In this document: positions 1-8,951 of the stretch, piece by piece
How positions within the stretch are numbered: position 1 is the first letter of the stretch
Layout: each line of letters begins with the position of its first letter
Source: Pelagimonas varians
GTDB taxonomy: Bacteria > Pseudomonadota > Alphaproteobacteria > Rhodobacterales > Rhodobacteraceae
Assembly (NCBI RefSeq): GCF_003208435.1
Contig: NZ_QKMF01000001.1
Location: 310,001 to 374,000, forward strand
DNA: 64,000 nt
Reading direction: 5' to 3'
Position numbers and translations under genes: made by a program
Notes under the pieces: model-generated
Databases searched by the model: none
Told to the model about the DNA's origin: nothing
The model's input: only the letters and a program-made list of their open reading frames with translations

Positions 1-1437
1 GTTTGTGGCGTCTTCGCCAAGGTATTTCAGGGTGTGAATGCCCAAGCGGGTGTCGGGAATTCCGGTTCGCGCAAAAACCTTGCCGGAACTATGGGACAAG
101 AACCCGCCATACAGGTGCATTCCAAAGGTGGGATAGACGTCTTGAAGTTCGGATTTCTTTACCGCCGCTTGTTTGTGGGTCAGCTTGAAATGCTCGGGCT
201 CGCCGGTTTCAGGCGCAAGGCATTCTGCTGGCGGTATACGGGCCATGGCAATCGCAGGCCCAACCGCGGCCAGTTTGTGCGCCACGGGCTGCGATGTCAA
301 AATGAACTCATCGACGTCGATATGCCCAAGCCAGTCCAAGCTGTCCGCCTGCGTACGCAGGGTTTGAGTGGCGTTATAGGCTTGGCGCAGTTGATGCGCC
401 TCCATGCGGGGTTTGCCGCTGACCTTCCAATAGGCATCGTCACATTGCGTGACATGGATTTTTGGATGCTGCGAAAGGAACGTGGCGGTTGGGGCGTCTG
501 GCGCATCCAAATAGATATGGAGCGCCTCTGCCCCCAGCTCGAGATGATGCGCAGCAAAGCGGGCGATCTGCGGCAAGGGGGCTTTGATGGTGCTGACAAG
601 GCCCCAGCGCAAACTGTCCGCGTTTTGGTGCAAGCGATCGACGGGCACCGGTGCAATGTTGGATTTGGAACGCGGTTTTGCCTTGGTGTCTAACTGCCTG
701 AGTTTGCGTTGCCGCATGGTTTGCAGGCGTCGAAACAGCGTGCGGTCGTCATGGATCAGCAAATCCAGCAGGTGATGGGCAAGGGAGGCAATCACCGGAT
801 CGGATTCTGCCTCTTGCCACAGCCGCGCAATCAAATTGACATCCAGCCCGCCGTTGGTGATCGAATAGCTGTCCATTTCCAGAGGCAGTTTTGACTGCGC
901 CTTGCTGTCAATCGTATAGGCGCGGTCCGGTGTCAGGCCGGAATACAATCGTTCGGATTCGTACAGTTTCATTGTGCCAAAGAGCGCGGTCAGCGCCAGC
1001 CCCGTGGCGCGCTGCGTGGTGCCAGTGCCGTGATCGCCAAAGGTCGTGACGGCCGACACCAGCCAGCGTTGGTCAAGCTCTGCGATCAATTGCGGACCAT
1101 GTTCGGCCCAGAGCCGCACAAAAAGCGCCGGTGCGTGATCCGGCCAGTCGCGTTTTCGCAAATGGGCAATCAACATGCCGTTCAGATAGGCCAATTCGGA
1201 CAGGCCTTGCAGCTCATGGCGCAATTGAAACCGCTTGCGGTGGAATGACGACAAGAAAGGCCGGTCTTCGCCGGAAATTCCAGTTGGGTCCGTGATGCTT
1301 TTTCCTGCAAGCGCCATTAGATCACAGTCCAGCAGCGGCAAGCCTTCGCCCGACGCATAGGAAAAACTGTCTCGGCGGCCTTCATATTGGGCCAGCAAGG
1401 CGTTGATTCCGCCTTTATATGTCGGTGATCTGCTCAT
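1..1437 (-). CDS. glycosyltransferase family 2-like protein (3' end outside window)
   Basis: The frame is open from an ATG at 1437 to the left edge (479 codons without a stop), so the C-terminus is missing. About 270 N-terminal residues have no motif I recognise. From roughly residue 280 (WGLVSTIKAP) the protein reads like the Glyco_tranf_2_4/GT92-type transferases of Rhodobacteraceae, with GHIDVDEFI near residue 370 as the metal-binding Asp-x-Asp. Such enzymes transfer a sugar from a nucleotide-sugar to a surface glycan; donor and acceptor cannot be told. It is transcribed divergently from tgt. Family assignment is from motif and layout only. Confidence 0.75.
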   Translation of the reverse strand, partial: MSRSPTYKGGINALLAQYEGRRDSFSYASGEGLPLLDCDLMALAGKSITDPTGISGEDRPFLSSFHRKRFQLRHELQGLSELAYLNGMLIAHLRKRDWPDHAPALFVRLWAEHGPQLIAELDQRWLVSAVTTFGDHGTGTTQRATGLALTALFGTMKLYESERLYSGLTPDRAYTIDSKAQSKLPLEMDSYSITNGGLDVNLIARLWQEAESDPVIASLAHHLLDLLIHDDRTLFRRLQTMRQRKLRQLDTKAKPRSKSNIAPVPVDRLHQNADSLRWGLVSTIKAPLPQIARFAAHHLELGAEALHIYLDAPDAPTATFLSQHPKIHVTQCDDAYWKVSGKPRMEAHQLRQAYNATQTLRTQADSLDWLGHIDVDEFILTSQPVAHKLAAVGPAIAMARIPPAECLAPETGEPEHFKLTHKQAAVKKSELQDVYPTFGMHLYGGFLSHSSGKVFARTGIPDTRLGIHTLKYLGEDATN

Positions 1438-1450
1438 GATTGTATCATGA
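1434..1450. repeat. 7-bp perfect dyad over the glycosyltransferase start
   Basis: TCATGAT, a 3-base spacer, then ATCATGA: a perfect inverted repeat that includes the start codon (1435-1437) of the leftward glycosyltransferase gene. It could be an operator or simply a chance palindrome; nothing else supports a function. Confidence 0.3.
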
Positions 1451-1581
1451 GTCGGACGGGCGTTGGGGGCAAGGGGCAGGGTGCGCAGCACCGGCAGCTT
1501 TTGCAACCTGTGTCCCATGCAACGCGCATCTGATTGGATCTTGGGCTTGATGCGCGCGCGGTCATCGGGCAAAGGGGCGGG

Positions 1582-2709
1582 ATGGCACAGACATCTTTTG
1601 AACTCAAAGCCCAAGACGGGCAGGCCCGCACCGGCGTGATCTCAACGCCGCGCGGCGACATCAGAACCCCGGCGTTTATGCCGGTTGGCACCGCAGCAAC
1701 CGTCAAGGGCATGATGCCCGAAAGCGTGCGCGCCACCGGTGCGGATATTTTGCTGGGCAACACCTATCATTTGATGCTGCGCCCCGGTGCCGAGCGGATC
1801 GACCGCTTGGGGGGCTTGCACAAGTTTATGAATTGGGATCGCCCGATTTTGACGGACAGCGGTGGGTTTCAGGTCATGAGCCTGTCGGATCTGCGCAAGC
1901 TGACTGAAGAAGGCGTGACCTTTAAATCCCATTACGACGGGTCCAAGCACCACCTGACGCCGGAACGCTCGATGGAGGTTCAAAAGCTACTGGGCTCTGA
2001 CATTGTGATGGCCTTTGATGAATGTCCGGCCCTGCCAGCAGACCGCGACCGGATTGCGCAAAGCATGCGGTTGTCGATGCGGTGGGCACAGCGGTCGCGG
2101 GATGCCTTTGGGGATCGCCCCGGCCATATGCTTTTCGGAATTATGCAAGGCGGCCTTGAAAGCGATCTACGAGAAGAGAGCGCTAAGGCGCTGACAGATA
2201 TCGGCTTTGACGGATATGCCGTTGGTGGTTTGGCCGTCGGAGAGGGCCAAGACGCAATGTTTGGCTGCCTTGACTATGCACCGGGCTTTTTGCCCGAAGA
2301 CAAGCCGCGCTACTTGATGGGTGTTGGCAAGCCTGACGACATTGTTGGCGCGGTGAAGCGCGGCATTGATATGATGGATTGCGTGTTGCCGTCCCGCTCT
2401 GGCCGGACCGGTCAGGCATGGACGCGTCGCGGACAGATCAACATCAAGAATGCCCGCCACGCCGATGATCCGCGCCCGATTGATGAACACTGCACCTGTC
2501 CGGCCTGTAGCAGTTACAGCCGTGCCTATCTGCACCATGTTTTCCGGTCACACGAAATGATCAGCGGCATGCTTTTGACGTGGCACAATCTGCATTATTT
2601 CCAAGAAATCATGCAAGGGATGCGCGATGCGATTTCCGAAGGGCGATTTGATGCATGGGAGGCCGATTTTCATGCATTAAGGGCCGAAGGCGATATTGAG
2701 AAACTGTAA
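1582..2709 (+). CDS. tgt: tRNA-guanine transglycosylase (queuine tRNA-ribosyltransferase)
   Basis: Exchanges guanine-34 of GUN-anticodon tRNAs for the queuosine precursor preQ1. The 375-residue protein has the full bacterial Tgt pattern: LGNTYHL near 58-64, DSGGFQ with the general-base Asp at residue 92, the second Asp of the [15 protein letters not shown] region that carries the nucleophile, and a C-terminal zinc site of type CxCxxC followed by His (CTCPAC...HH). The ATG at 1582 is chosen because an AGGGGCGGG purine run precedes it and the family begins just before FELKAQDG. The length is normal. It is followed after 15 bases by a small secreted-protein gene. Confidence 0.96.
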   Translation: MAQTSFELKAQDGQARTGVISTPRGDIRTPAFMPVGTAATVKGMMPESVRATGADILLGNTYHLMLRPGAERIDRLGGLHKFMNWDRPILTDSGGFQVMSLSDLRKLTEEGVTFKSHYDGSKHHLTPERSMEVQKLLGSDIVMAFDECPALPADRDRIAQSMRLSMRWAQRSRDAFGDRPGHMLFGIMQGGLESDLREESAKALTDIGFDGYAVGGLAVGEGQDAMFGCLDYAPGFLPEDKPRYLMGVGKPDDIVGAVKRGIDMMDCVLPSRSGRTGQAWTRRGQINIKNARHADDPRPIDEHCTCPACSSYSRAYLHHVFRSHEMISGMLLTWHNLHYFQEIMQGMRDAISEGRFDAWEADFHALRAEGDIEKL

Positions 2710-2724
2710 TTTGGAGTGCGGGCA

Positions 2725-3297
2725 ATGCGTTTTTTCCTAGTGACCTTGATGTTGGGCATGCCGGTGTCAGCCCTTGCAGATGGCTTTTGTGATGTCACCG
2801 ATGTTTCCGAAGTTCACAGCCGTATTGCCGGAAAATGGCATCGCGAAGGTTCCATGTCTTTTGTCAACGCGACTACAGACATTGAGAGACCGTCTGATCC
2901 CTATATCACCGAGTTCTTTGAGACCGGGTTGGTTGCGAACAAGTTTTACGATGATCTGACCGGTGCCATGCAGTTGGCTGATCTTGTCGACACGCTCTAT
3001 GACGTGGACAAAGTGGATGACATGCTTGACACGACTGGGCGCAGTGACTTCGCTGATGTTTTGTCTGACACTCTGTGTGGTCCAGATCAATTGCCGCAAT
3101 TGGTGGTGAAAATTGAGATTCCTGTGGAAAACAGATCTCAATTGGCGGGAGCACCGGATATCGGGGTCTTCGGTACTGTTACATATGTCGCCTATTTTGA
3201 TGACCGACTGCTTGAAATCTCGGAACTGACTGTAAAAACCGATGAAACCGTTGCGTTCCTAACGGAAACTGCACTTTTGACCCCTTACTCGGAATAA
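2725..3297 (+). CDS. small secreted protein of unknown function
   Basis: 190 residues. The first ~18 form a signal peptide (MRFFLVTLMLGMPVSALA) with an Ala-x-Ala cleavage site before DGFCDV. The mature part is acidic, has two cysteines (in FCDV and TLCGP) that could form one disulfide in the periplasm, and ends in a beta-rich stretch. I recognise no family. The ATG at 2725 follows a TTGGAG ribosome-binding site right after the tgt stop, so it is probably cotranscribed with tgt. Only export is supported; the role is unknown. Confidence 0.7.
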   Translation: MRFFLVTLMLGMPVSALADGFCDVTDVSEVHSRIAGKWHREGSMSFVNATTDIERPSDPYITEFFETGLVANKFYDDLTGAMQLADLVDTLYDVDKVDDMLDTTGRSDFADVLSDTLCGPDQLPQLVVKIEIPVENRSQLAGAPDIGVFGTVTYVAYFDDRLLEISELTVKTDETVAFLTETALLTPYSE

Positions 3298-3403
3298 CAA
3301 ACCGTAAGGGTATTTTGCGCAATGCGCTGCAAAACCCCACTTGCGCCTTGGCGCAGCTAGGTACATTCTGCCTGCCAAAGGGGCGCTTTGGGGTGCGGCT
3401 GCG

Positions 3404-3438
3404 CTTGAACTTACGCAGATAAACCCCAAGTTAAGCTT
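3404..3438 (+). promoter_or_regulatory. sigma32-like heat-shock promoter of lon
   Basis: CTTGAAC (3404-3410), 13 bases, then CCCCAAGTT (3424-3432). This closely matches the RpoH pattern CTTGAAA-N13..17-CCCCATNT and sits about 70 bases before the lon start. Lon is a classic heat-shock gene, so sequence and context agree. No experiment supports it here. Confidence 0.55.
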
Positions 3439-3510
3439 CCGAGACCGGAGATGGACAAGGGTTGCCGCCAAGCGGGGCCAGCGCCGTCTTGCCAAGAACA
3501 GGAAACGAGC

Positions 3511-5919
3511 ATGAAACAGCATTTAAATCCCTCTTATCCCGTGCTGCCGTTGCGCGACATCGTCGTGTTCCCGCATATGATTGTGCCGCTCTTTGTCGGA
3601 CGCGAAAAATCAGTGCGCGCCCTCGAAGAGGTTATGAATGACGACAAGCAAATCTTGCTTGCCAGTCAGATCGATCCCGCCATCGATGATCCAAATACCG
3701 ATGGTATCTACAAGGCCGGCGTGCTGGCCAATGTGTTGCAACTGCTGAAATTGCCCGATGGCACCGTCAAGGTGCTGGTCGAAGGCCAAACACGTGTGCG
3801 CATCACGGAATACCTTGAAAACGACAGCTTTTTTGAAGCCAGCTGTGACCATCTGACCGAAATGCCCGGCGATCCTGCTGCGCTTGAGGCCTTGGTTCAC
3901 ACTGTGTCCGAAGAGTTTGAGCGCTATGCCAAGGTCAAAAAGAATATTCCTGAAGAAGCGCTGTCTGCCGTTGGCGAAGCGACTGAACCTGCGCAATTGG
4001 CCGACCTTGTCGCCGGCCACTTGGGCATTGAAGTTCCGCAAAAACAGGAACTGCTGGAAACGCTGTCGATCTCTGAGCGTCTGGAAAAGGTCTATGGCCT
4101 GATGCAGGGCGAAATGTCTGTTTTGCAGGTCGAGAAAAAGATCAAAACCCGCGTTAAAACCCAGATGGAAAAGACGCAGCGCGAATACTATTTGAATGAG
4201 CAAATGAAAGCCATTCAGAAAGAGCTGGGCGACGGCGAGGATGGCAGCAACGAACTTGTTGAGCTTGAAGAGAAAATCGCGGGCACCAAGCTGAGCAAAG
4301 AGGCCAAGGAAAAGGCCGACGCAGAGCTGAAAAAGCTGAAAAACATGTCTCCCATGTCAGCTGAGGCGACCGTTGTGCGCAACTACCTTGACTGGATGTT
4401 GTCCATTCCTTGGGGCACCAAAAGCCGTGTCAAAAAGGACTTGAACAAAGCTCAGGAAGTCCTTGATCACGATCACTATTCTTTGGATAAAGTCAAAGAG
4501 CGGATCGTTGAGTATCTTGCGGTTCAAGCACGCTCGACCAAGCTCAAAGGTCCAATCATGTGCCTTGTTGGCCCTCCCGGTGTCGGGAAAACGTCGCTTG
4601 GAAAATCGATGGCCAAGGCAACGGGCCGTGAGTTCATTCGCATCAGCCTTGGCGGCGTGCGGGACGAATCCGAAATCCGTGGCCACCGTCGGACCTATAT
4701 CGGATCTATGCCCGGTAAGATTATCCAAGCGTTGAAGAAAGCGAAAACCACCAATCCGCTTATCTTGCTCGATGAAATCGACAAGATGGGTCAAGATTTC
4801 CGTGGTGATCCCGCTTCTGCGATGCTTGAGGTGCTTGATCCGGAACAAAACGCCACTTTCGTCGATCACTACATGGAAGTTGAATACGATCTGTCCAACG
4901 TGATGTTTGTCACCACGTCGAACAGCTACAACATGCCAGGGCCTTTGCTGGACCGGATGGAAATCATTCCGCTGGCTGGCTACACCGAAGACGAAAAGCT
5001 GGAGATCGCCAAGCGTCACCTTCTTGACAAGCAGGTGAAGAACCACGGCTTGAAAAAGGGTGAGTTCGAGGTGTCCGACGGCGCATTGACAGATATGGTG
5101 CGGTACTACACCCGCGAAGCTGGCGTGCGGAATCTTGAGCGTGAGATCGCAAAACTGACCCGTAAAGCCGTGACTAAAATCGTGCGTAAGCAAGAGAAGA
5201 AAGTCTCGGTAACTTCTGATAACATTGACGATTTTCTTGGTGTGAAGAAGTATCGCTATGGTCTTGCCGAAGACGAAAACCAAGTCGGTGTTGTCACTGG
5301 CTTGGCTTACACGTCGGTTGGCGGGGATCTACTGCACATTGAGGCGCTTAAGCTGCCGGGCAAAGGCCGGATGAAAACCACCGGTAAGCTTGGCGATGTG
5401 ATGAAGGAATCCATCGAAGCGGCAGCCAGCTATGTGCGCTCGATCTCGCCTCAGATCGGTGTAAAACCACCGCGTTTTGACAAGATCGATATTCACGTGC
5501 ATGTGCCCGACGGTGCAACGCCTAAGGATGGTCCATCGGCCGGTTTGGCGATGGTCACGTCGATTGTCTCGGTGCTGACGGGTATTCCCGTGCGCCGCGA
5601 CATTGCGATGACCGGCGAAGTGTCCTTGCGCGGGAATGCGATGCCAATTGGTGGGCTTAAGGAAAAACTGCTGGCGGCTTTGCGCGGTGGCATCACCACT
5701 GTTTTCATTCCTCAAGAGAATGAAAAAGATCTGGTGGAGCTGCCTGACAATGTCAAAAACGGGTTGAAGATCATCCCGGTCCGGCATGTTTCCGAAGTGC
5801 TGGCGCAAGCCCTGACCGGCAAGCCCGATCCAATTGAATGGGACGAAGAAGCTGAAGAAGCGGCAGCTGCGGCAGCCTTGAAATCAGCTGGCACGGCAGC
5901 AGGCGCAGTCGCACACTAA
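3511..5919 (+). CDS. lon: ATP-dependent protease Lon
   Basis: Cytoplasmic AAA+ serine protease that degrades misfolded and short-lived regulatory proteins; in alphaproteobacteria these include cell-cycle regulators. 802 residues with the usual order: N-terminal LON substrate domain (YPVLPLRDIVVFP), coiled-coil linker (~190-280), AAA+ domain with Walker A GPPGVGKT starting near residue 354 and Walker B ILLDEID, and a C-terminal protease domain with catalytic Ser676 in DGPSAG and Lys717 in GGLKEK. The ATG at 3511 has an AGGAAACG ribosome site. The gene is a single unit with a heat-shock-like promoter and a strong terminator. Confidence 0.98.
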   Translation: MKQHLNPSYPVLPLRDIVVFPHMIVPLFVGREKSVRALEEVMNDDKQILLASQIDPAIDDPNTDGIYKAGVLANVLQLLKLPDGTVKVLVEGQTRVRITEYLENDSFFEASCDHLTEMPGDPAALEALVHTVSEEFERYAKVKKNIPEEALSAVGEATEPAQLADLVAGHLGIEVPQKQELLETLSISERLEKVYGLMQGEMSVLQVEKKIKTRVKTQMEKTQREYYLNEQMKAIQKELGDGEDGSNELVELEEKIAGTKLSKEAKEKADAELKKLKNMSPMSAEATVVRNYLDWMLSIPWGTKSRVKKDLNKAQEVLDHDHYSLDKVKERIVEYLAVQARSTKLKGPIMCLVGPPGVGKTSLGKSMAKATGREFIRISLGGVRDESEIRGHRRTYIGSMPGKIIQALKKAKTTNPLILLDEIDKMGQDFRGDPASAMLEVLDPEQNATFVDHYMEVEYDLSNVMFVTTSNSYNMPGPLLDRMEIIPLAGYTEDEKLEIAKRHLLDKQVKNHGLKKGEFEVSDGALTDMVRYYTREAGVRNLEREIAKLTRKAVTKIVRKQEKKVSVTSDNIDDFLGVKKYRYGLAEDENQVGVVTGLAYTSVGGDLLHIEALKLPGKGRMKTTGKLGDVMKESIEAAASYVRSISPQIGVKPPRFDKIDIHVHVPDGATPKDGPSAGLAMVTSIVSVLTGIPVRRDIAMTGEVSLRGNAMPIGGLKEKLLAALRGGITTVFIPQENEKDLVELPDNVKNGLKIIPVRHVSEVLAQALTGKPDPIEWDEEAEEAAAAAALKSAGTAAGAVAH

Positions 5920-5941
5920 CACCTGTTCAATGCTAAGAAAG

Positions 5942-5972
5942 AAACCCCGCGAACTTGCTTCGCGGGGTTTTG
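5942..5972 (+). terminator. rho-independent terminator of lon
   Basis: A perfect 12-bp stem, AAACCCCGCGAA (5942-5953) with TTCGCGGGGTTT (5959-5970), and a 5-base loop 22 bases after the lon stop. The descending arm ends in TTTT. Confidence 0.9.
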
Positions 5973-6036
5973 CGTTTGCGACTGGAAAACAGGGTTTTGA
6001 GCAGCCAAAACCTGCGTTCCGGTCTACCGGCTTTCT

Positions 6037-6237
6037 TTAGTGAGCGAGTGCCGCCCCAAAGACGGCAACCATCGACAATACCAAGACGATGTCCGCCGTG
6101 GGCGCGCTGCTTTGTGCGGCCTCTTGGCTAATTACGGCTGGTGGGATTTGCGGTTCAACGACGGGATCGTTCAGCGCCCCCGCGCTGGCGGATGTAGCCC
6201 AAACAAAAACGGAAAGGCAGGCAGCTAGCTTCTTCAT
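6037..6237 (-). CDS. 66-aa exported peptide with C-terminal membrane segment
   Basis: Starts at the ATG at 6237, six bases after a GGAGA ribosome site. Residues 1-20 are a signal peptide ending in SASAG. A short Pro/Val-rich stretch (PVVEPQIPP) follows, then a Ser/Ala linker and a hydrophobic C-terminal helix (IVLVLSMVAVFGAALA). Peptides of this design, with signal, conserved PVVEP-like linker and C-terminal helix, are common in Rhodobacteraceae and poorly characterised. No function can be assigned. It stands alone between the lon terminator and the HU-like gene. Confidence 0.7.
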   Translation of the reverse strand: MKKLAACLSVFVWATSASAGALNDPVVEPQIPPAVISQEAAQSSAPTADIVLVLSMVAVFGAALAH

Positions 6238-6414
6238 CAAATGTCTCCAAATCTGCGAAAGTCCATCGAAAATGACGGTGGCAATGTGGGTGAGTCAAGC
6301 AATCGTTAGGGTTTTTGCTGCATTTTAGGTAATTTGAAGTGGGTCAAGACACCTCCTTCAGGCAGAAACTTCATGCAGAATACGCGGACTTTCACAGGAA
6401 CTGGGGCAAATACG

Positions 6415-6843
6415 ATGGCCATCACGAGCACAGGGATGTCGCAGCACGACGATGCATCCGAAACAAAATCATTTGCGAGTAAACCGGCTGGGGGCGCTAT
6501 AGGTGAGCAGGCAGCTGTTGATACGCTTTTACACGCACCCAGCGCGGATCTGCCTCTGTCACCCCACGAGGCTATGAAGAAAAAGGAGTTGATTGACCTT
6601 GCTGTGGAACGCAGCGGCCTCAAAAAGCGCGACGTAAAACCCGCGGTAGAAGCAGTACTTGCCGTTTTGGGGGAGGCACTGGCCGAAGGTCGGGATATCA
6701 ACATGCGGCCAATGGGCAAAATCAAAGTGACCCGCATGAAAAAGGTGAGAAATGGTCAGGTCATAGGTGCCCGAATTCGCCAACCAGAAGAAGTCGATAT
6801 TTCTAGTCGAAGGCCACTTGCGCAATCCGTCGAGGACCGTTAA
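6415..6843 (+). CDS. HU-family DNA-binding protein with N-terminal extension
   Basis: 142 residues if started at the ATG at 6415; earlier in-frame ATGs at 6334 and 6373 are possible. The first ~55 residues are Ser/Ala/Thr-rich low complexity. The rest is an HU/IHF-like fold: KKKELIDLAVERSGLKKRDVKPAVEAVLAVLGEAL followed by the basic arm region (NMRPMGKIKVTRMKKVRNGQ). Classical HU is ~90 residues, so the tail is an addition typical of the Rhodobacterales HU-like group. Expected role: nucleoid binding. It lies just before tRNA-Val. Confidence 0.8.
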   Translation: MAITSTGMSQHDDASETKSFASKPAGGAIGEQAAVDTLLHAPSADLPLSPHEAMKKKELIDLAVERSGLKKRDVKPAVEAVLAVLGEALAEGRDINMRPMGKIKVTRMKKVRNGQVIGARIRQPEEVDISSRRPLAQSVEDR

Positions 6844-6855
6844 ACCGCCCCTCAC

Positions 6856-6931
<76 letters not shown>

Positions 6932-7242
6932 TTTTCTCGAAATCATAGTCTTACCTTCCCATTGTGGGTCTCTGAATTTTGCCCCTCTGCAATTGCGAAA
7001 GCCTGACCGGTTAATCGGGACACCTGTGGGACAACGCAGAATTTTTTACGACTTGCCGAAAACCGTTTCAAAGTCACGCGTTTTGCGTGATCTGGCGAAA
7101 GAAGCAGGGAAGGGAAGTGGACGCTTTGAACCGTAGGATTTCGCAGGTGCTATTGCTGCTCATAAGGAAAATTAGAAAAGCCGGATGAATCGTAAAAAAG
7201 CCTCTTGCGCAGTTCTTCAGCTTTGGCTAAACCGCCTTTCAC
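6932..7242. other. gene-free spacer between the tRNA-Val copies
   Basis: About 310 bases with no convincing reading frame, ribosome site or terminator hairpin. The last ~15 bases (CTAAACCGCC...TCAC) nearly repeat the leader of the first tRNA copy. I see nothing else. Confidence 0.5.
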
Positions 7243-7318
<76 letters not shown>

Positions 7319-7483
7319 ATCCTTCCTAATTCTTAGTTCTACCAACGCCTTACGTGCGCTCATTGCGTCGCGCAGTTGGCCCTGACTAAATGTGTTTTGC
7401 CTCAGCGATTGCCAAATTGAAGGCAAACAAATGTGCGGATGGATAAAGGGGCGCTCGTGCTCGGACCCGACCGGTTTGGGGGG

Positions 7484-8668
7484 TTATCGGCCCAGCAATC
7501 GCATACCGCGATCAATGCCATCCAAAGTCATCGGCACCATGCGCTCTTCGAAAATTTCGCGGATCATGTGAATCGATTGGGTATATTGCCAATGCTTTTG
7601 TGGAACCGGATTGATCCATAAATGGTTGGCCCATTGGCCGCGCATGCGTTCTAGCCAGACCTGACCGGCTTCTTGGTTCCAATGTTCATTTGCGCCGCCT
7701 GGATAGGCTATTTCGTAAGGAGACATCGAGGCGTCGCCAACAAAAATGCATTTGTAATCCGCCCCGTAGGTGTTGAGCACCTCCCAAGTGGGAACCTGCG
7801 CATCCCAGCGGCGTCGATTGTCGCGCCACAGGCCTTCGTAGACACAGTTGTGGAAGTAGAAGTGTTCGAGATGCTTGAACTCTACGCGCGCTGCGGAGAA
7901 CAGTTCTTCGACGATTTTGACGTAGGGATCCATTGACCCACCCGCATCAAGAAACAGCAGTACTTTGACAGCGTTGCGCCGCTCGGCGCGGGTTTGGACA
8001 TCCAGATACCCGTGTTCGGCTGTGGCGCGGATGGTACCGTCCAGATCCAGCTCTTCTTCGGCCCCGTCGCGCACCCAATTGCGCAGGCGTTTCAGCGCGA
8101 CCTTGATGTTGCGTGTACCCAGCTCGACACTGTCGTCCAGGTTTTTGAATTCTCGCTTGTCCCAGACTTTGACCGCGCGCTGATGGCGCGATTTATCCTG
8201 ACCGATCCGCACCCCTTCGGGATTGTACCCATAGGCCCCAAAGGGCGATGTGCCAGCAGTGCCGATCCATTTGTTGCCGCCTTGATGCCGGCCTTCTTGT
8301 TCTTTGAGGCGCTCTTTGAGCGTTTCCATCAGTTTGTCGAACCCGCCCAAGGCTTCGATCTCGGCCTTTTCCTCGGCGCTGAGATGTTTTTCCGCCATTT
8401 TGGCCAGCCAATCGGCGGGCAGGTCCACAGCGTCCAGAACTTGTTCAGGCGTGATGCTTTCAAGACCTTTGAAGCTGGCGGAAAAGGCGCGGTCAAAGCG
8501 GTCCAGATGGCGTTCATCCTTGACCATGATCGAGCGGCCCAGAAAATAGAAGGCCTCGATGTCATAGGTTGCCAGACCGGCGCGCATCCCCTCAAGAAAG
8601 GCGAGGTATTCGCGCAAGGAGACCGGCACACCGGCGTTTCGAAGATTTTCAAAAAAGGGCACAAACAT
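7484..8668 (-). CDS. VWA-domain protein, CoxE-like
   Basis: 394 residues from the ATG at 8668 (a GTG at 8692 would add eight). The N-terminal part (VPFFENLRNAGVPVSLREYLAFLEGM) is the CoxE-family helical domain. From ~residue 230 a von Willebrand A domain follows, with LFLDAGGSMDP as the MIDAS: the usual D-x-S-x-S has Gly in place of the first Ser. CoxE-type proteins work with a MoxR AAA+ ATPase, here at 11197, to insert or activate metal cofactors, best known for CO dehydrogenase. It is last in a leftward run MoxR, GNAT, DUF2927, 55-aa peptide, VWA. The target enzyme is unknown. Confidence 0.88.
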   Translation of the reverse strand: MFVPFFENLRNAGVPVSLREYLAFLEGMRAGLATYDIEAFYFLGRSIMVKDERHLDRFDRAFSASFKGLESITPEQVLDAVDLPADWLAKMAEKHLSAEEKAEIEALGGFDKLMETLKERLKEQEGRHQGGNKWIGTAGTSPFGAYGYNPEGVRIGQDKSRHQRAVKVWDKREFKNLDDSVELGTRNIKVALKRLRNWVRDGAEEELDLDGTIRATAEHGYLDVQTRAERRNAVKVLLFLDAGGSMDPYVKIVEELFSAARVEFKHLEHFYFHNCVYEGLWRDNRRRWDAQVPTWEVLNTYGADYKCIFVGDASMSPYEIAYPGGANEHWNQEAGQVWLERMRGQWANHLWINPVPQKHWQYTQSIHMIREIFEERMVPMTLDGIDRGMRLLGR

Positions 8669-8783
8669 GCGGTCTGTGTACGCAGGCAGCACCGTGGGTG
8701 CAACGGTCCATGCGCATCACGGCGCCGTGCCGTTGCGACAAATTGCGGGTGCCGTGCGAAGGGGAAAATCGCAAATCAGCTGA

Positions 8784-8951
8784 TTAGGAAAGAAGTTTTT
8801 CCAAAACAATTGTGACGATCAGACCGGCCAGTGAAAAGGCGATGGCATAGCCGGTGGCATATTGCGCAATATCAGCCTTGTTGCCTTTGCGGCGTGCGGC
8901 CGTAAAGCCGCCGATCAAGGCCCCGATCAATGCACTTGCGATGACAATCAT
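8784..8951 (-). CDS. 55-aa two-helix membrane protein
   Basis: ATG at 8951, stop at 8784. Two hydrophobic segments (IVIASALIGALIGGFTA and YAIAFSLAGLIVTIVL) flank a short basic loop (ARRKGNKAD), so it is a small inner-membrane hairpin protein. Its ATG overlaps the DUF2927 stop by four bases (ATGA), which shows translational coupling and argues that it is real. It lies between DUF2927 and the VWA gene. I know of no function for this type of peptide. Confidence 0.75.
   Translation of the reverse strand: MIVIASALIGALIGGFTAARRKGNKADIAQYATGYAIAFSLAGLIVTIVLEKLLS

Noticed and set aside
4357-5283. 308-codon open frame opposite lon
   Set aside because: It mirrors the codon pattern of lon, has no family resemblance and lies wholly inside a certain gene.
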